From Paenibacillus sp. Soil787 (GTDB lineage: Bacteria; Bacillota; Bacilli; Paenibacillales; NBRC-103111), in NCBI RefSeq assembly GCF_001429545.1, contig NZ_LMSP01000013.1, positions 39-64,038 of the forward strand: a DNA stretch of 64,000 nt, read 5' to 3'. The translations under genes and the position numbers were made by a program. Shown here piece by piece: positions 51,537 to 58,940 of the stretch. The notes under the pieces are model-generated. The model was not told where the DNA came from. It saw only the letters and a list, made by a program, of their open reading frames with translations, and ran no database searches. Each line of letters starts with the position of its first letter. The first letter of the stretch is position 1.

Positions 51537-51625
51537 GTAGATAAGAAAGTATAAGTTTTATACTTTTGCTTCGCATCTACCTTGACAAACGTGCCCGTCC
51601 CTGAAGGACAATGGAGTCGTTTATC
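51537..51625. repeat. 88-nt dispersed repeat, copy B
   Basis: Near-identical to 28121-28208, with changes mainly in the second hairpin (CGTGCCCGTCC, GGACAATGG). In both places it directly follows a terminator hairpin. Confidence 0.9.
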
Positions 51626-51685
51626 CTGGACTCGCGGCAAGCATATGTTTAATTCTAATCTAAGTAGAAAAATTATAATTTGTTA

Positions 51686-51862
51686 TTAAGGATTGGCTAT
51701 GATCTTACCATTTTGCCACTCAAATTCATATTCAAATTGTTCTGTAGAGCTATAAAGTTCTGGAGAGTACGGTCGAATAATATGATGATTCTCTGTTGCA
51801 CTGACACCTAAAGCAGATAGGAATAACATACAGGCAAATACAAGAATTATTTTGGTTGTCAA
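51686..51862 (-). CDS. Small secreted peptide, hypothetical
   Basis: A 58-residue peptide with a signal sequence (TTKIILVFACMLFLSALGVSA) and a short mature part rich in aromatic and acidic residues. The start TTG 51862 lies nine bases after GGAGG. Exported signalling peptides have this architecture, but no receptor gene is adjacent. It may also be a remnant. Confidence 0.45.
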   Translation of the reverse strand: MTTKIILVFACMLFLSALGVSATENHHIIRPYSPELYSSTEQFEYEFEWQNGKIIANP

Positions 51863-51976
51863 ATTTCGATGCCTCCGCCACAATAAGATAACTTAATTGT
51901 AGGGTACATATGTCATTGGAGTATTATCACTAAGTAAACTCGTTTACAAAAATATTTTCGGGGATAACGGAGCCCC

Positions 51977-52627
51977 TTAATAGGAGGCATGGTGAGTTAT
52001 GGTGGATCTATGAATGGTCTTAACTGACTTGCTATAAACTAAGAGGATGTAAACGACGTCTAGAATAAATATAAGAATGTACAGCATATTTAACAAGATT
52101 GAATTCGGGTTTAGGGAATAGCACCAAATAGATGCGCACAGGGTGCCGACCATTTTAGAATAGGCAATGACAATGGATTGGCCATGTAAATCTTGTTTCA
52201 GCAGCATTGTTATAAATAGGATAGACATCATTAGATTGATGCCAAATGCGGAATACTTGCCCTCAGGATCGTGAAATTCGGCAGCTATTCCGTAGTGAAG
52301 CAGCAGTGCAATGACTAGTAGGGAGAGGACGATAGGTTTTATAGGCCATATTGGAGATTGGTTTTTTGAATAATAGAGAAATTGAAACAGGATGATGCAG
52401 TCTAATAAAAACCATAGCAGGGTTACGATTTGCTGGAGTGGATGGAAAGGCATGACGAGGGAGAATAGAAATTCCCAAGTGATATTGGCACATAGGGCCA
52501 CTATTGGCATTCCGCAGGTTCGATCCCGAAACCCTTTATAAATGATCCATATATAAGCGATTGTCCAAAAAAAGACGATGCCAAACTGTAGAATTAGTTC
52601 TATTTGTGGTGGTAAAAGGTGCTCCAT
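51977..52627 (-). CDS. Putative membrane terpene cyclase (PaxB-like family)
   Basis: A 216-residue protein with about seven hydrophobic helices. CGMPIVALCANITWEFLF and WFLLDCIILFQFLYY match the pattern of transmembrane terpene cyclases such as fungal PaxB: a Met-Pro, an Asn-x-x-Trp-Glu, and a Trp-x-x-x-Asp, with Glu and Asp proposed as proton donors. I assign the family from this pattern alone. No prenyltransferase or oxygenase lies nearby. The start ATG 52627 has only a modest ribosome-binding site, AGGAAGGA, about 14 bases upstream. If the family is right, it may cyclise a polyprenyl compound at the membrane. Confidence 0.5.
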   Translation of the reverse strand: MEHLLPPQIELILQFGIVFFWTIAYIWIIYKGFRDRTCGMPIVALCANITWEFLFSLVMPFHPLQQIVTLLWFLLDCIILFQFLYYSKNQSPIWPIKPIVLSLLVIALLLHYGIAAEFHDPEGKYSAFGINLMMSILFITMLLKQDLHGQSIVIAYSKMVGTLCASIWCYSLNPNSILLNMLYILIFILDVVYILLVYSKSVKTIHRSTITHHASY

Positions 52628-52714
52628 ACGTAGTAAATCGCATCCTTCCTGAGAATTCTCTTTGATAAATATGATTCATTTAGCTTGTCTATGCATGTGA
52701 AATGCCCGTCTTTC

Positions 52715-53166
52715 CAAGCGGAGTTAGTAAGATAGCTGCTAGAGTGATTAGTAAGCTTCAACCATTAGCGCAAGCCAAGGACCTTGACAATTGAGCTTTA
52801 TACTCCTCATGAGCTGATGGTGAATTGGGACGCAGAGAAAGTGACGCAGTTGCTCATCCTGCTAATCGATAATGCGATAAAATATACGTCGGACAAGGGA
52901 ACGGTACAAGTAACGATTGCAGAGGGCAAGGAAAAAGGGGCTCACTATTTCACGATCGAAGTGAAGGATAATGGAATCGGCATTGCGGCCGAAGCAATTC
53001 CTCGCATCTTCGACCGTTTCTACCGCCCCAGGATAAATCGCGAACGCGTCAAATTGGCGGTCATGGTCTTGGACTTGCGATCGCTAAGAATGCCGGTCGG
53101 GGCACTATTCATGTGGAAAGTACGGTTGGGGAGGGCAGTGCGTTCATGGTTCGTATTCCTTTGTAG
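52715..53166 (+). pseudogene. Histidine kinase C-terminal remnant
   Basis: Only the ATPase domain of a sensor kinase remains. ISKLQPLAQAKDL is followed by a frame change near 52780, then LTIELYTPHEL to LIDNAIKYTS and VKDNGIGI in the frame of 52784. A further frame change after DRFYRP (about 53030) leads to GGHGLGLAIAKNAG and ends VRIPL at TAG 53164. The dimerisation and sensor parts are absent. Confidence 0.8.
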
Positions 53167-53183
53167 GTATCCAGAAGTTACCG

Positions 53184-53362
53184 AGGGAACGACGATGCGT
53201 TATTTGGACGAAAACACCCAAAATCATGATGAAGAGGAACGACGATGCGTTATTTCGCCGTTTTTTGCCTTTAGATCATTCTTTTGATCAAATAGCGCAC
53301 TCACGTTCCTCTCATTCGATTTCAAGCGCAGATTTCCCAAAATAGCGAATCGACGTTCCCTG
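53184..53362. repeat. Array of ~50-nt repeats, two forward and two inverted units
   Basis: Forward cores GGAACGACGATGCGTTATTT lie at 53186 and 53236. Inverse cores AAATAGCG...ACGTTCC lie at 53290 and 53340. The period is about 50 bases. It is the same family and layout as 11836-12095. The rest of 53167-53476 shows no gene. Confidence 0.85.
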
Positions 53363-53476
53363 ACAAAGGCCAAGTGACTTTCCTTAATCGGCAGAAAACA
53401 AAAAATGAGAAGGCAAGAAATTTGCCACCTCATTTGTTGCACAATAAGTGAGTTTATTTACTTTTAGGCTGCACCA

Positions 53477-53878
53477 TTAGTCAATGGGCACTGAATGTCT
53501 CCTGATAATCTCAGCTACCTCATCGAAAGAATATATATGATTAACCATGTCTACTGTCAAATCTTCCGCAGCCTTGTTATCCATTGAGAAACGATAACCG
53601 TTGTAATGGAGAAAGATGACTAGCGCAGTAAAGGCTGTACGTTTGTTCGCATTTTGAAAGGGGGGATTTTGCCCCAAGGATTCGAATAATGCTGCTGCTT
53701 TTTGAAAAATAGTGGGATAAGCATCGTCTCCAAAGGCTGATGATTGCGGGCGCAATAAAGCAGACTCCAGCAAATGGCTATCTTTTACACCTATATGTTC
53801 GCCAGGACTATATTTTTGAATGACAGCAACATTAATTGCTATAGCTTCTTGGGTGGTCAAATAGCGAATTATGTTCAT
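53477..53878 (-). CDS. Doc/Fic-family toxin with altered catalytic motif
   Basis: A 133-residue protein of the death-on-curing family, toxins that phosphorylate EF-Tu. The motif reads NPPFQNANKRTA; the family pattern is H-x-F-x-(D/N)-(A/G)-N-K-R, so the catalytic His is replaced by Pro (codon CCC where CAC would fit). The rest of the fold looks intact. It follows its antitoxin with a one-base overlap (TAATG). It may be an inactivated toxin or a variant with another activity. Confidence 0.82.
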   Translation of the reverse strand: MNIIRYLTTQEAIAINVAVIQKYSPGEHIGVKDSHLLESALLRPQSSAFGDDAYPTIFQKAAALFESLGQNPPFQNANKRTAFTALVIFLHYNGYRFSMDNKAAEDLTVDMVNHIYSFDEVAEIIRRHSVPID

Positions 53879-54141
53879 TATCTATCTTTTAAACCCTTCA
53901 ATGTTTCGTCGTATTCCTCCATAACTTGGGAGAGTGTGTCAAGAAAATCGGGACTAATCCCTGTGGGAAGAGCTACTTTATTTACTTTCTTGATGACGAT
54001 TTCTCCATCGTTTTCTCGCACATCAATTCTTACGGTATCACCAACTTCGAGACCAATTTGCTTAAGAGCATCCGTCATCGTTATGCCGAGGCTATTGCCA
54101 AATTTCGAAACCTTACGCTCCATGTCCATCACCTTGCTCAT
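53878..54141 (-). CDS. AbrB/MazE-family antitoxin
   Basis: An 87-residue protein with an N-terminal swapped-hairpin AbrB DNA-binding domain (RKVSKFGNSLGITMTDALKQ) and a C-terminal part that would bind the toxin. It precedes the Doc-type toxin. TAAGGAG precedes ATG 54141. It probably represses its own promoter through the A/T repeats at 54173-54205. Confidence 0.85.
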   Translation of the reverse strand: MSKVMDMERKVSKFGNSLGITMTDALKQIGLEVGDTVRIDVRENDGEIVIKKVNKVALPTGISPDFLDTLSQVMEEYDETLKGLKDR

Positions 54142-54172
54142 GTATAATCAACTCCTTACTATCTTATTCAGT

Positions 54173-54205
54173 TGTTATAACAATTATACAATTATACAAA
54201 TTATA
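54173..54205 (-). promoter_or_regulatory. Operator-like repeats before the toxin-antitoxin pair
   Basis: On the minus strand TTGTATAA, TTGTATAA and TTGTTATAA follow one another, overlapping a likely -10 region. Such repeats are typical autoregulation sites. Confidence 0.5.
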
Positions 54206-54244
54206 ATGGAATAGCCCTAAGTGCGCATTATCAATGAATCCATC

Positions 54245-55051
54245 CTACGGCATCTGAGCCTTAATCCCAGTAAGTGCATCACTTATCTTCATTTCAAGCT
54301 TAAAGATGCTTTCTTTTTCCGCATTCGTTTGACGGGATAAAGAAGCTATGGAGGTGAGTGAGCTTTGAACAGCATTCGTATCTTCTTTTTTTGCTCCTTG
54401 TTTAAAAGCGGTCCATATCGGGGAGAGGCTGGTTTGGATTGTTTTGATAGCACCTTGCTTAGCTTTGATCTGAACATTTATGGGGTCTATGTCATTCAGA
54501 CTAGTGCGGACTTTTTTCGTTGCTTTGGATGCTTTGTCCTTAGCAGTTTGCAACGCTTTTACCTTGGCGCTGATGTCGATGCGAGCTAGTTGTACGGGGA
54601 TTCTCATAGCAGCAGCTTGAATTCTTAGCAGGACGTTCAAGCTTTTACTGTTCAGCAATCGGGCGGCTTCGATTTGTTTGTTTAGCGCGGTATATTGAGA
54701 TAATAATGGCTGATGCCGAGCTCTCGTTTGCGTGATGTCCTCTTCCAATTTCGCCAATTTGGCGGAATCGATTTCTTTGGCCTGGTTGCCCAGCTCTGCC
54801 GAAGTGTCTTTATTTCTGTTATGCAGCGTATTGATCTTGGTGTCCCAGTCCTGCTCTTGTTTCTGTAGGGTAAGGAACTCGGTGTAAAGCGAATTGATTC
54901 TATTCGCTTGTGTTTGAGTTGCGCCGGCAATCGTTTTGTCGAGAGAGGCTTGAATCGTGGTTGTGATTTCGAACGAAGCGGCTGATGCCAATTCAGCTGG
55001 AATAGCTGAGGCGAGGGCTAAAGCGATGAGCAAAGCAGTGAAATTTCTCAA
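54245..55051 (-). CDS. Secreted coiled-coil protein, hypothetical
   Basis: A 268-residue exported protein. A signal peptide (FTALLIALALASAIPAELASA) is followed by long helical stretches rich in Gln, Lys, Ala and Asn with heptad spacing, such as LEEDITQTRARHQPLLSQY. I chose TTG 55051, next to GGAGG with seven bases of spacing; the longer frame from 55111 reads through an upstream terminator. No catalytic motif is seen. It may be a cell-wall-associated protein. Confidence 0.7.
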   Translation of the reverse strand: MRNFTALLIALALASAIPAELASAASFEITTTIQASLDKTIAGATQTQANRINSLYTEFLTLQKQEQDWDTKINTLHNRNKDTSAELGNQAKEIDSAKLAKLEEDITQTRARHQPLLSQYTALNKQIEAARLLNSKSLNVLLRIQAAAMRIPVQLARIDISAKVKALQTAKDKASKATKKVRTSLNDIDPINVQIKAKQGAIKTIQTSLSPIWTAFKQGAKKEDTNAVQSSLTSIASLSRQTNAEKESIFKLEMKISDALTGIKAQMP

Positions 55052-55094
55052 TAGACAACCTCCTTCAAGTTTGAAAATAGGATGTGAATACAAC

Positions 55095-55143
55095 AAAAAA
55101 AGCACCTGCAAGAAAGGCCATCGGCCTTATCTTACGGGTGCTT
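55095..55143 (-). terminator. Strong minus-strand terminator upstream of the coiled-coil gene
   Basis: On the minus strand AAGCACC-GTAAGA-AGGCC pairs with GGCCT-TCTTGC-GGTGCTT with small bulges and is followed by seven T. No minus-strand gene lies upstream, so it ends either an unseen small RNA or a leader transcript of the coiled-coil gene. Confidence 0.7.
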
Positions 55144-55296
55144 CCGTCGTAAGTGTTCACTCGAATATGATAAGAATACTATACCAAGCCACCACGGCAG
55201 GTGTCAATAAGAACACCAAATTTGCACCGAGCGATACCTGTGAATTACACTAGCTAAGACTGGTAAAATAACCACGACCAAAGGATGGAACGACTT

Positions 55297-56055
55297 ATGA
55301 TGAATCAACTTTCGATGAATGATTTAAAACGATTCAAGAACGAACTGACACGATTTATGATGACGTATAAATTCGCGCTGGATGAGATAGAGACCAGAAT
55401 TGAAATTCTCGTACAGGAATTCGAAATGCTGCATGAATATAATCCGATTGAACATACCAAATCTCGCTTGAAGTCACCGGAAAGTATCTTTCATAAGCTC
55501 AACAGAAAGGGCGGCGATCTCTCGTTCTCAGGGATTAAGGAGAGTGTTAAGGACATCGCAGGGATGCGGATTACGTGTTCATTCGTCTCTGATATTTATG
55601 TCATAAGCCAGATGCTGAAGAGTCAAAGCGACCTTAAAGTACTAGATGAGAAGGATTATATTAAGAATCCGAAACCTAATGGCTACCAGAGTCTTCATTT
55701 GATCATCGAAGTGCCTGTACATATGTCAGATCGACTAGAAAGTGTGTGCATCGAAGTTCAAATTCGAACGATTGCGATGGACTTTTGGGCAAGTTTGGAG
55801 CATAAAATCTATTATAAATTCAATGAAGGCAATCAAGCTGTACCCGCGCGGCTTCTGGATGAATTAAAGCAAGCGGCTGCAGCCGCGTCAGCTTTGGATC
55901 TGCAAATGGAACGCTTGCATGCCGAAATTGAAGTTATTAAAGAAGAGCAATCGGAATCCATGGACGATAAGTTGAATCGAATTATCATTAACAATCAGCA
56001 ATTTGCTCTGCCACAAGCATTGCTGGAGCTTTTAAATGATGAGGAGGTGAAGTAG
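55297..56055 (+). CDS. Small alarmone synthetase, (p)ppGpp synthase
   Basis: A 252-residue single-domain GTP pyrophosphokinase of the RelP/RelQ (YwaC/YjbM) type, transferring pyrophosphate from ATP to GDP or GTP. Motifs TKSRLKSPESI, DIAGMRITCSFVSDIY, NPKPNGYQSLHLI and EVQIRTIAMDFWASLEHK are clear. There is no hydrolase domain. Family members are near 210 residues; the extra C-terminal part includes helices with QMERLHAEIEVIKEE. I chose ATG 55297, ten bases after AAAGGA. Whether it is RelP or RelQ cannot be decided here. Confidence 0.9.
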   Translation: MMNQLSMNDLKRFKNELTRFMMTYKFALDEIETRIEILVQEFEMLHEYNPIEHTKSRLKSPESIFHKLNRKGGDLSFSGIKESVKDIAGMRITCSFVSDIYVISQMLKSQSDLKVLDEKDYIKNPKPNGYQSLHLIIEVPVHMSDRLESVCIEVQIRTIAMDFWASLEHKIYYKFNEGNQAVPARLLDELKQAAAAASALDLQMERLHAEIEVIKEEQSESMDDKLNRIIINNQQFALPQALLELLNDEEVK

Positions 56056-56101
56056 TATCCGCTAATATCCGCTAATTGGATGACGCCCCTTTTAATTTCT
56101 G

Positions 56102-56110
56102 TGGTATAAT
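56102..56110 (+). promoter_or_regulatory. Extended -10 promoter
   Basis: TGG-TATAAT (TGn extended -10) lies 31 bases before ATG 56142; the -35 region is weak. Confidence 0.55.
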
Positions 56111-56141
56111 CAAAGGAACGGAATTAGAAGGGTGCGAGTAA

Positions 56142-56369
56142 ATGAATACTTTTGAAGACTGGAATCAAAAAGTAAAGACAACGTTCAACGCTACTAGTAA
56201 TGAAGTCGTATTAACGGTTATGGAGGCAGGAGAATCATTGGGTCTCTCCAAAGATCAAATGAAACTCTATGTGGACAAAAACAAGTTAACCAAAGTGCCA
56301 ATTATGAGAAGTGTTCATCGCTACCTTTTATTAAAAAGTGAGATTGATGAGATCGTGGGGAAACTATGA
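56142..56369 (+). CDS. Small winged-helix-like DNA-binding protein, hypothetical
   Basis: A 75-residue protein. AGESLGLSKDQMKLYVDKNKL followed by a hairpin and YLLLKSEIDEIV resembles the MerR/excisionase helix-turn-helix pattern (shown cut: AGESLGLSKDQMKLYV). The stop overlaps the next gene as ATGA. It may regulate its own small operon. The assignment is tentative. Confidence 0.6.
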   Translation: MNTFEDWNQKVKTTFNATSNEVVLTVMEAGESLGLSKDQMKLYVDKNKLTKVPIMRSVHRYLLLKSEIDEIVGKL

Positions 56370-56806
56370 GTAACGGACATCAAAATTATGCGAATCATCG
56401 TAGAATGCATCCGCTGTTTCACTTTGTTTACAGTGTACTGGCGCTGGGTTTAGTGATCCTATCACTTATCCAGCTCGTTAGGTCAGTGCAATCCGGGATA
56501 GACGTGCTGCCCGCGACTATTTTTCTGCTCATTTCTATCAATTTAGTCATTGTATTCCTACTTGTCCGGTCCTACCCGTTGAAAGCGCAGGATCGCGCGA
56601 TACGGGCCGAAGAGAGTCTCAGACACTATGTGTTGACCCAGAAGCTGTTGGATTCTAAGCTCACGATAGGGCAAATTGCGGCTTTGCGCTTTGCTTCCGA
56701 TCAGGAGTTTCCTACACTTTGTAAGAAGGCTGCTGCGGAGCAGTTGTTACCTGACGCGATTAAAAAGTCGATCAAGAGCTGGAGAAGCGACAATTATCGA
56801 ATATAG
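56366..56806 (+). CDS. DUF6526-family membrane protein
   Basis: A 146-residue protein with two transmembrane helices in the first 75 residues (FHFVYSVLALGLVILSLIQL and IFLLISINLVIVFLLV) and a cytoplasmic C terminus containing LTIGQIAALRFASDQEFPTL. This fits DUF6526, whose role is unknown. It is translationally coupled to the small DNA-binding protein. Confidence 0.75.
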   Translation: MSNGHQNYANHRRMHPLFHFVYSVLALGLVILSLIQLVRSVQSGIDVLPATIFLLISINLVIVFLLVRSYPLKAQDRAIRAEESLRHYVLTQKLLDSKLTIGQIAALRFASDQEFPTLCKKAAAEQLLPDAIKKSIKSWRSDNYRI

Positions 56807-56820
56807 TTTTTTGAAAAGAT

Positions 56821-56857
56821 AGAGCCACATCCGTAACGGACTGTGTCTCTTTTTTTG
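56821..56857 (+). terminator. Terminator after the DUF6526 gene
   Basis: AGAG-CACA-TCCG pairs with CGGA-TGTG-CTCT with small bulges, followed by seven T. Confidence 0.88.
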
Positions 56858-57084
56858 ACCACATTCTCTCCTTATTAAACGCGGTCGCTCATCACCTTTG
56901 ATTGTCCTCGATAGAGGTTCTCTCATTAACTTAGTTATTTAATCCTAGGACTTCTAGTACAATTTCATTAGGCGTCTGCTGTGGAGCATGATGAGAGTTG
57001 TTGTAACTTCAGCTCATTATAAGCCCAATCAGCGAGGGGAAGCGCAAAAGAAGTAGCTCTAATCACCCCGCAAAAAATTCTAGG
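56858..57084. other. Noncoding spacer between convergent genes
   Basis: No gene, repeat or RNA is recognised here. It is bounded by two terminators of convergent operons. Confidence 0.5.
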
Positions 57085-57127
57085 CAAAAAAGGATGCAAA
57101 CCGTGAATCGGTTTTGCATCCTTTTTT
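57085..57127 (-). terminator. Bidirectional terminator
   Basis: AAAAAAGGATGCAAA-CC pairs with GG-TTTTGCATCCTTTTTT around GTGAATC, with one bulge. Confidence 0.9.
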
Positions 57128-57141
57128 GCTTTCCCTGTAAA

Positions 57142-57519
57142 TTACATCGCGTATACACTTTTGATAATAATTTCAGGTAATTCTGCACGTTGTGCTTCAT
57201 ATTGCTCAGGCGTAATGCTGCCGCTGGACAGCCTTAAGTTTAATTGTTCCGTTAACTCTGCTAATTGAAGCTCAATGACTTTCTGGACATCAACCTGGTT
57301 GGCCTTGGCCATATCTGCAAGAGATAGCCCATTATACTGGGCAATGTAAATGTCTTCCTCTGAGGATAGCCCCAGTACATGCAGCAGATCTTCTTTTATA
57401 GGAACAGTATTCTGTTTATTTGCAATTGGATTAGCTCTTAAAGGATCAATCCATCTGGTTCCACCCATGCTTAGGGTAAGGGCCATTGTATGGATCATGA
57501 GCATTTGTTTCCTCTTCAT
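57142..57519 (-). CDS. Small exported protein, hypothetical
   Basis: A 125-residue protein with a short signal-like N terminus (KRKQMLMIHTMALTLSMGG). The mature part is acidic and helical and ends with SGSITPEQYEAQRAEL, which looks like a short SHOCT-like helix pair. I chose ATG 57519, preceded by AGAGGATACA. It ends just before a terminator and follows another small gene on the same strand. Confidence 0.6.
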   Translation of the reverse strand: MKRKQMLMIHTMALTLSMGGTRWIDPLRANPIANKQNTVPIKEDLLHVLGLSSEEDIYIAQYNGLSLADMAKANQVDVQKVIELQLAELTEQLNLRLSSGSITPEQYEAQRAELPEIIIKSVYAM

Positions 57520-57560
57520 TGTATCCTCTTTTCTAAGGATCAAACATTTGGTCATCATGC

Positions 57561-57920
57561 TTAACGCCGAACAAAAGTCATGTGCCAACTATCTGAACGA
57601 CTTAAGGATCTCGAATTTTTGGCTTTATTTACGGCGCTTACGAGTAGAAAAATAAGCAAATCCTCGCCAGTTGTATTATTAACTAATACTTTACGAGGCG
57701 TTAAATCACCAGCTCCTCCTCGGGCTATAAAGACGCCAGGCGAGGGCTCAGCCTCTATTTTGATAGCAAAAGCCTCGTTGTTAAATAAGAAGTTGATATC
57801 CCTCAAAATTAACTTTTGTTTACTTTTCACACGAATAACGATTTGCTGCAGTAGTATCGATTTCCCGGCGCCAACCGAGATTGGTGAGTTACCGCCTACG
57901 ATGCCATTAAGTTGAAACAC
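57561..57920 (-). CDS. Hypothetical protein, weakly supported
   Basis: A 119-residue frame starting GTG 57920 (FQLNGIVGGNSPISVGAG), preceded by GGGGGTGGAG. The sequence has alternating hydrophobic strands (KQKLILRDINFLF, GEDLLIFLLVSAVN) and could be a small beta-rich protein. A frame of similar length lies on the opposite strand, but it lacks a ribosome-binding site and would clash with this operon. No family is recognised. Confidence 0.45.
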   Translation of the reverse strand: MFQLNGIVGGNSPISVGAGKSILLQQIVIRVKSKQKLILRDINFLFNNEAFAIKIEAEPSPGVFIARGGAGDLTPRKVLVNNTTGEDLLIFLLVSAVNKAKNSRSLSRSDSWHMTFVRR

Positions 57921-58101
57921 TATCTCCACCCCCAAAGATCTTGTGCTCCAGTATATTCGAGTGAATGCCAAGTGGAATGGGGGGATATACCTGAATAAAT
58001 GATTTAGACAATATTATGAGTACGGCTTAAGATGTGAAGGGTTATGCGGTCTTCTCGTTATTTCCTGTGCACAAGATCGCGGAACCGCTGACCTATAAGG
58101 C

Positions 58102-58137
58102 AAAAAGATCCGGCGGGTTATCCCGGCGGATCTTTCC
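58102..58137 (-). terminator. Terminator of the response-regulator gene
   Basis: AAAGATCCG with CGGG pairs with CCCG and CGGATCTTT; on the minus strand TTTTTG follows. Confidence 0.82.
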
Positions 58138-58143
58138 TTGAAT

Positions 58144-58788
58144 TTATCGCTGCATTTCGAACTGCAGGAGTCCTTTGGATAGGGCATATAAGGCGGCTTG
58201 CGTACGATCAGTTAAAACTAATTTGGCTAACACCTGACTCACATGCTTTATCACCGTAAACTCTGTAATGTACAGGGAATTGGCGATTTCCTTATTCGAA
58301 AGTCCTTTGCCAAGAGACATAAGGACTTTTAGCTCTTTGGGTGTTAATTCGGAGAGCTCTTGCTCTTCGCTGTGGGATTTATCGCTCATCATAGATCCCA
58401 TTAGGACAGGATCATAGTATTTACGACCACGGGCAACGCTTTCAACTGCATATAACAAGTCTTCGGGAAACGCTTCTTTCAAGCAGACGCCTTCAACCTG
58501 TAAAAATTGTGCTAATTGAAGCTCACTTCGGGTTATCGATGAGGTTAAAATGATATATTTGCAAGTATGTCCCGATCTTCGAGCCTCTCGAATCAAGTCC
58601 AGTCCATTTTCGTTCCCCAAATTTAAATCAACGACTACAAGATCAGGCTTTGTCTGCTCAAGGAGCCGTAGAGCCTCCTTCGCATTCGCGGCTTCCCCAA
58701 TAACATTCATCGATTGGCCGGATGATACAATCGTGCGAATTCCTTTGCGAACAAGCGGATGATCATCAAGGATAATCATATTAACCAA
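58144..58788 (-). CDS. NarL/FixJ-type response regulator
   Basis: A 214-residue two-component regulator. The receiver has ILDDHPLVRKG, the phospho-acceptor Asp in VVVDLNLG, and the Thr/Ser and Lys switch residues in LTSS and CLKEA. The C-terminal LuxR helix-turn-helix has LTPKELKVLMSLGKGLSNKE. I chose TTG 58788, seven bases after GGAGGG. It is divergent from a HisKA_3-type kinase at 58941, its probable partner. Confidence 0.9.
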   Translation of the reverse strand: MVNMIILDDHPLVRKGIRTIVSSGQSMNVIGEAANAKEALRLLEQTKPDLVVVDLNLGNENGLDLIREARRSGHTCKYIILTSSITRSELQLAQFLQVEGVCLKEAFPEDLLYAVESVARGRKYYDPVLMGSMMSDKSHSEEQELSELTPKELKVLMSLGKGLSNKEIANSLYITEFTVIKHVSQVLAKLVLTDRTQAALYALSKGLLQFEMQR

Positions 58789-58940
58789 GTGGGTTCCCTC
58801 CAAAAAGATCTCGGCTATGTTATACTAAAATAGTACGGAATGCCTATTACTATTTACCTATGTTTATCGATTGGCTCCATTGTATAACAAAATATGCCAA
58901 AAGACTATTAAGAATTCATAAAGTTTAGGAGAAGTTGGGC

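Noticed and set aside
55095..55143. Cyclic di-GMP or other riboswitch
   Set aside because: Only a long terminator hairpin is seen; no conserved aptamer core of a known class fits.
57580..57915. Plus-strand frame opposite 57561-57920
   Set aside because: No ribosome-binding site, convergent with the supported minus-strand operon, and Ser/Leu-rich shadow composition.
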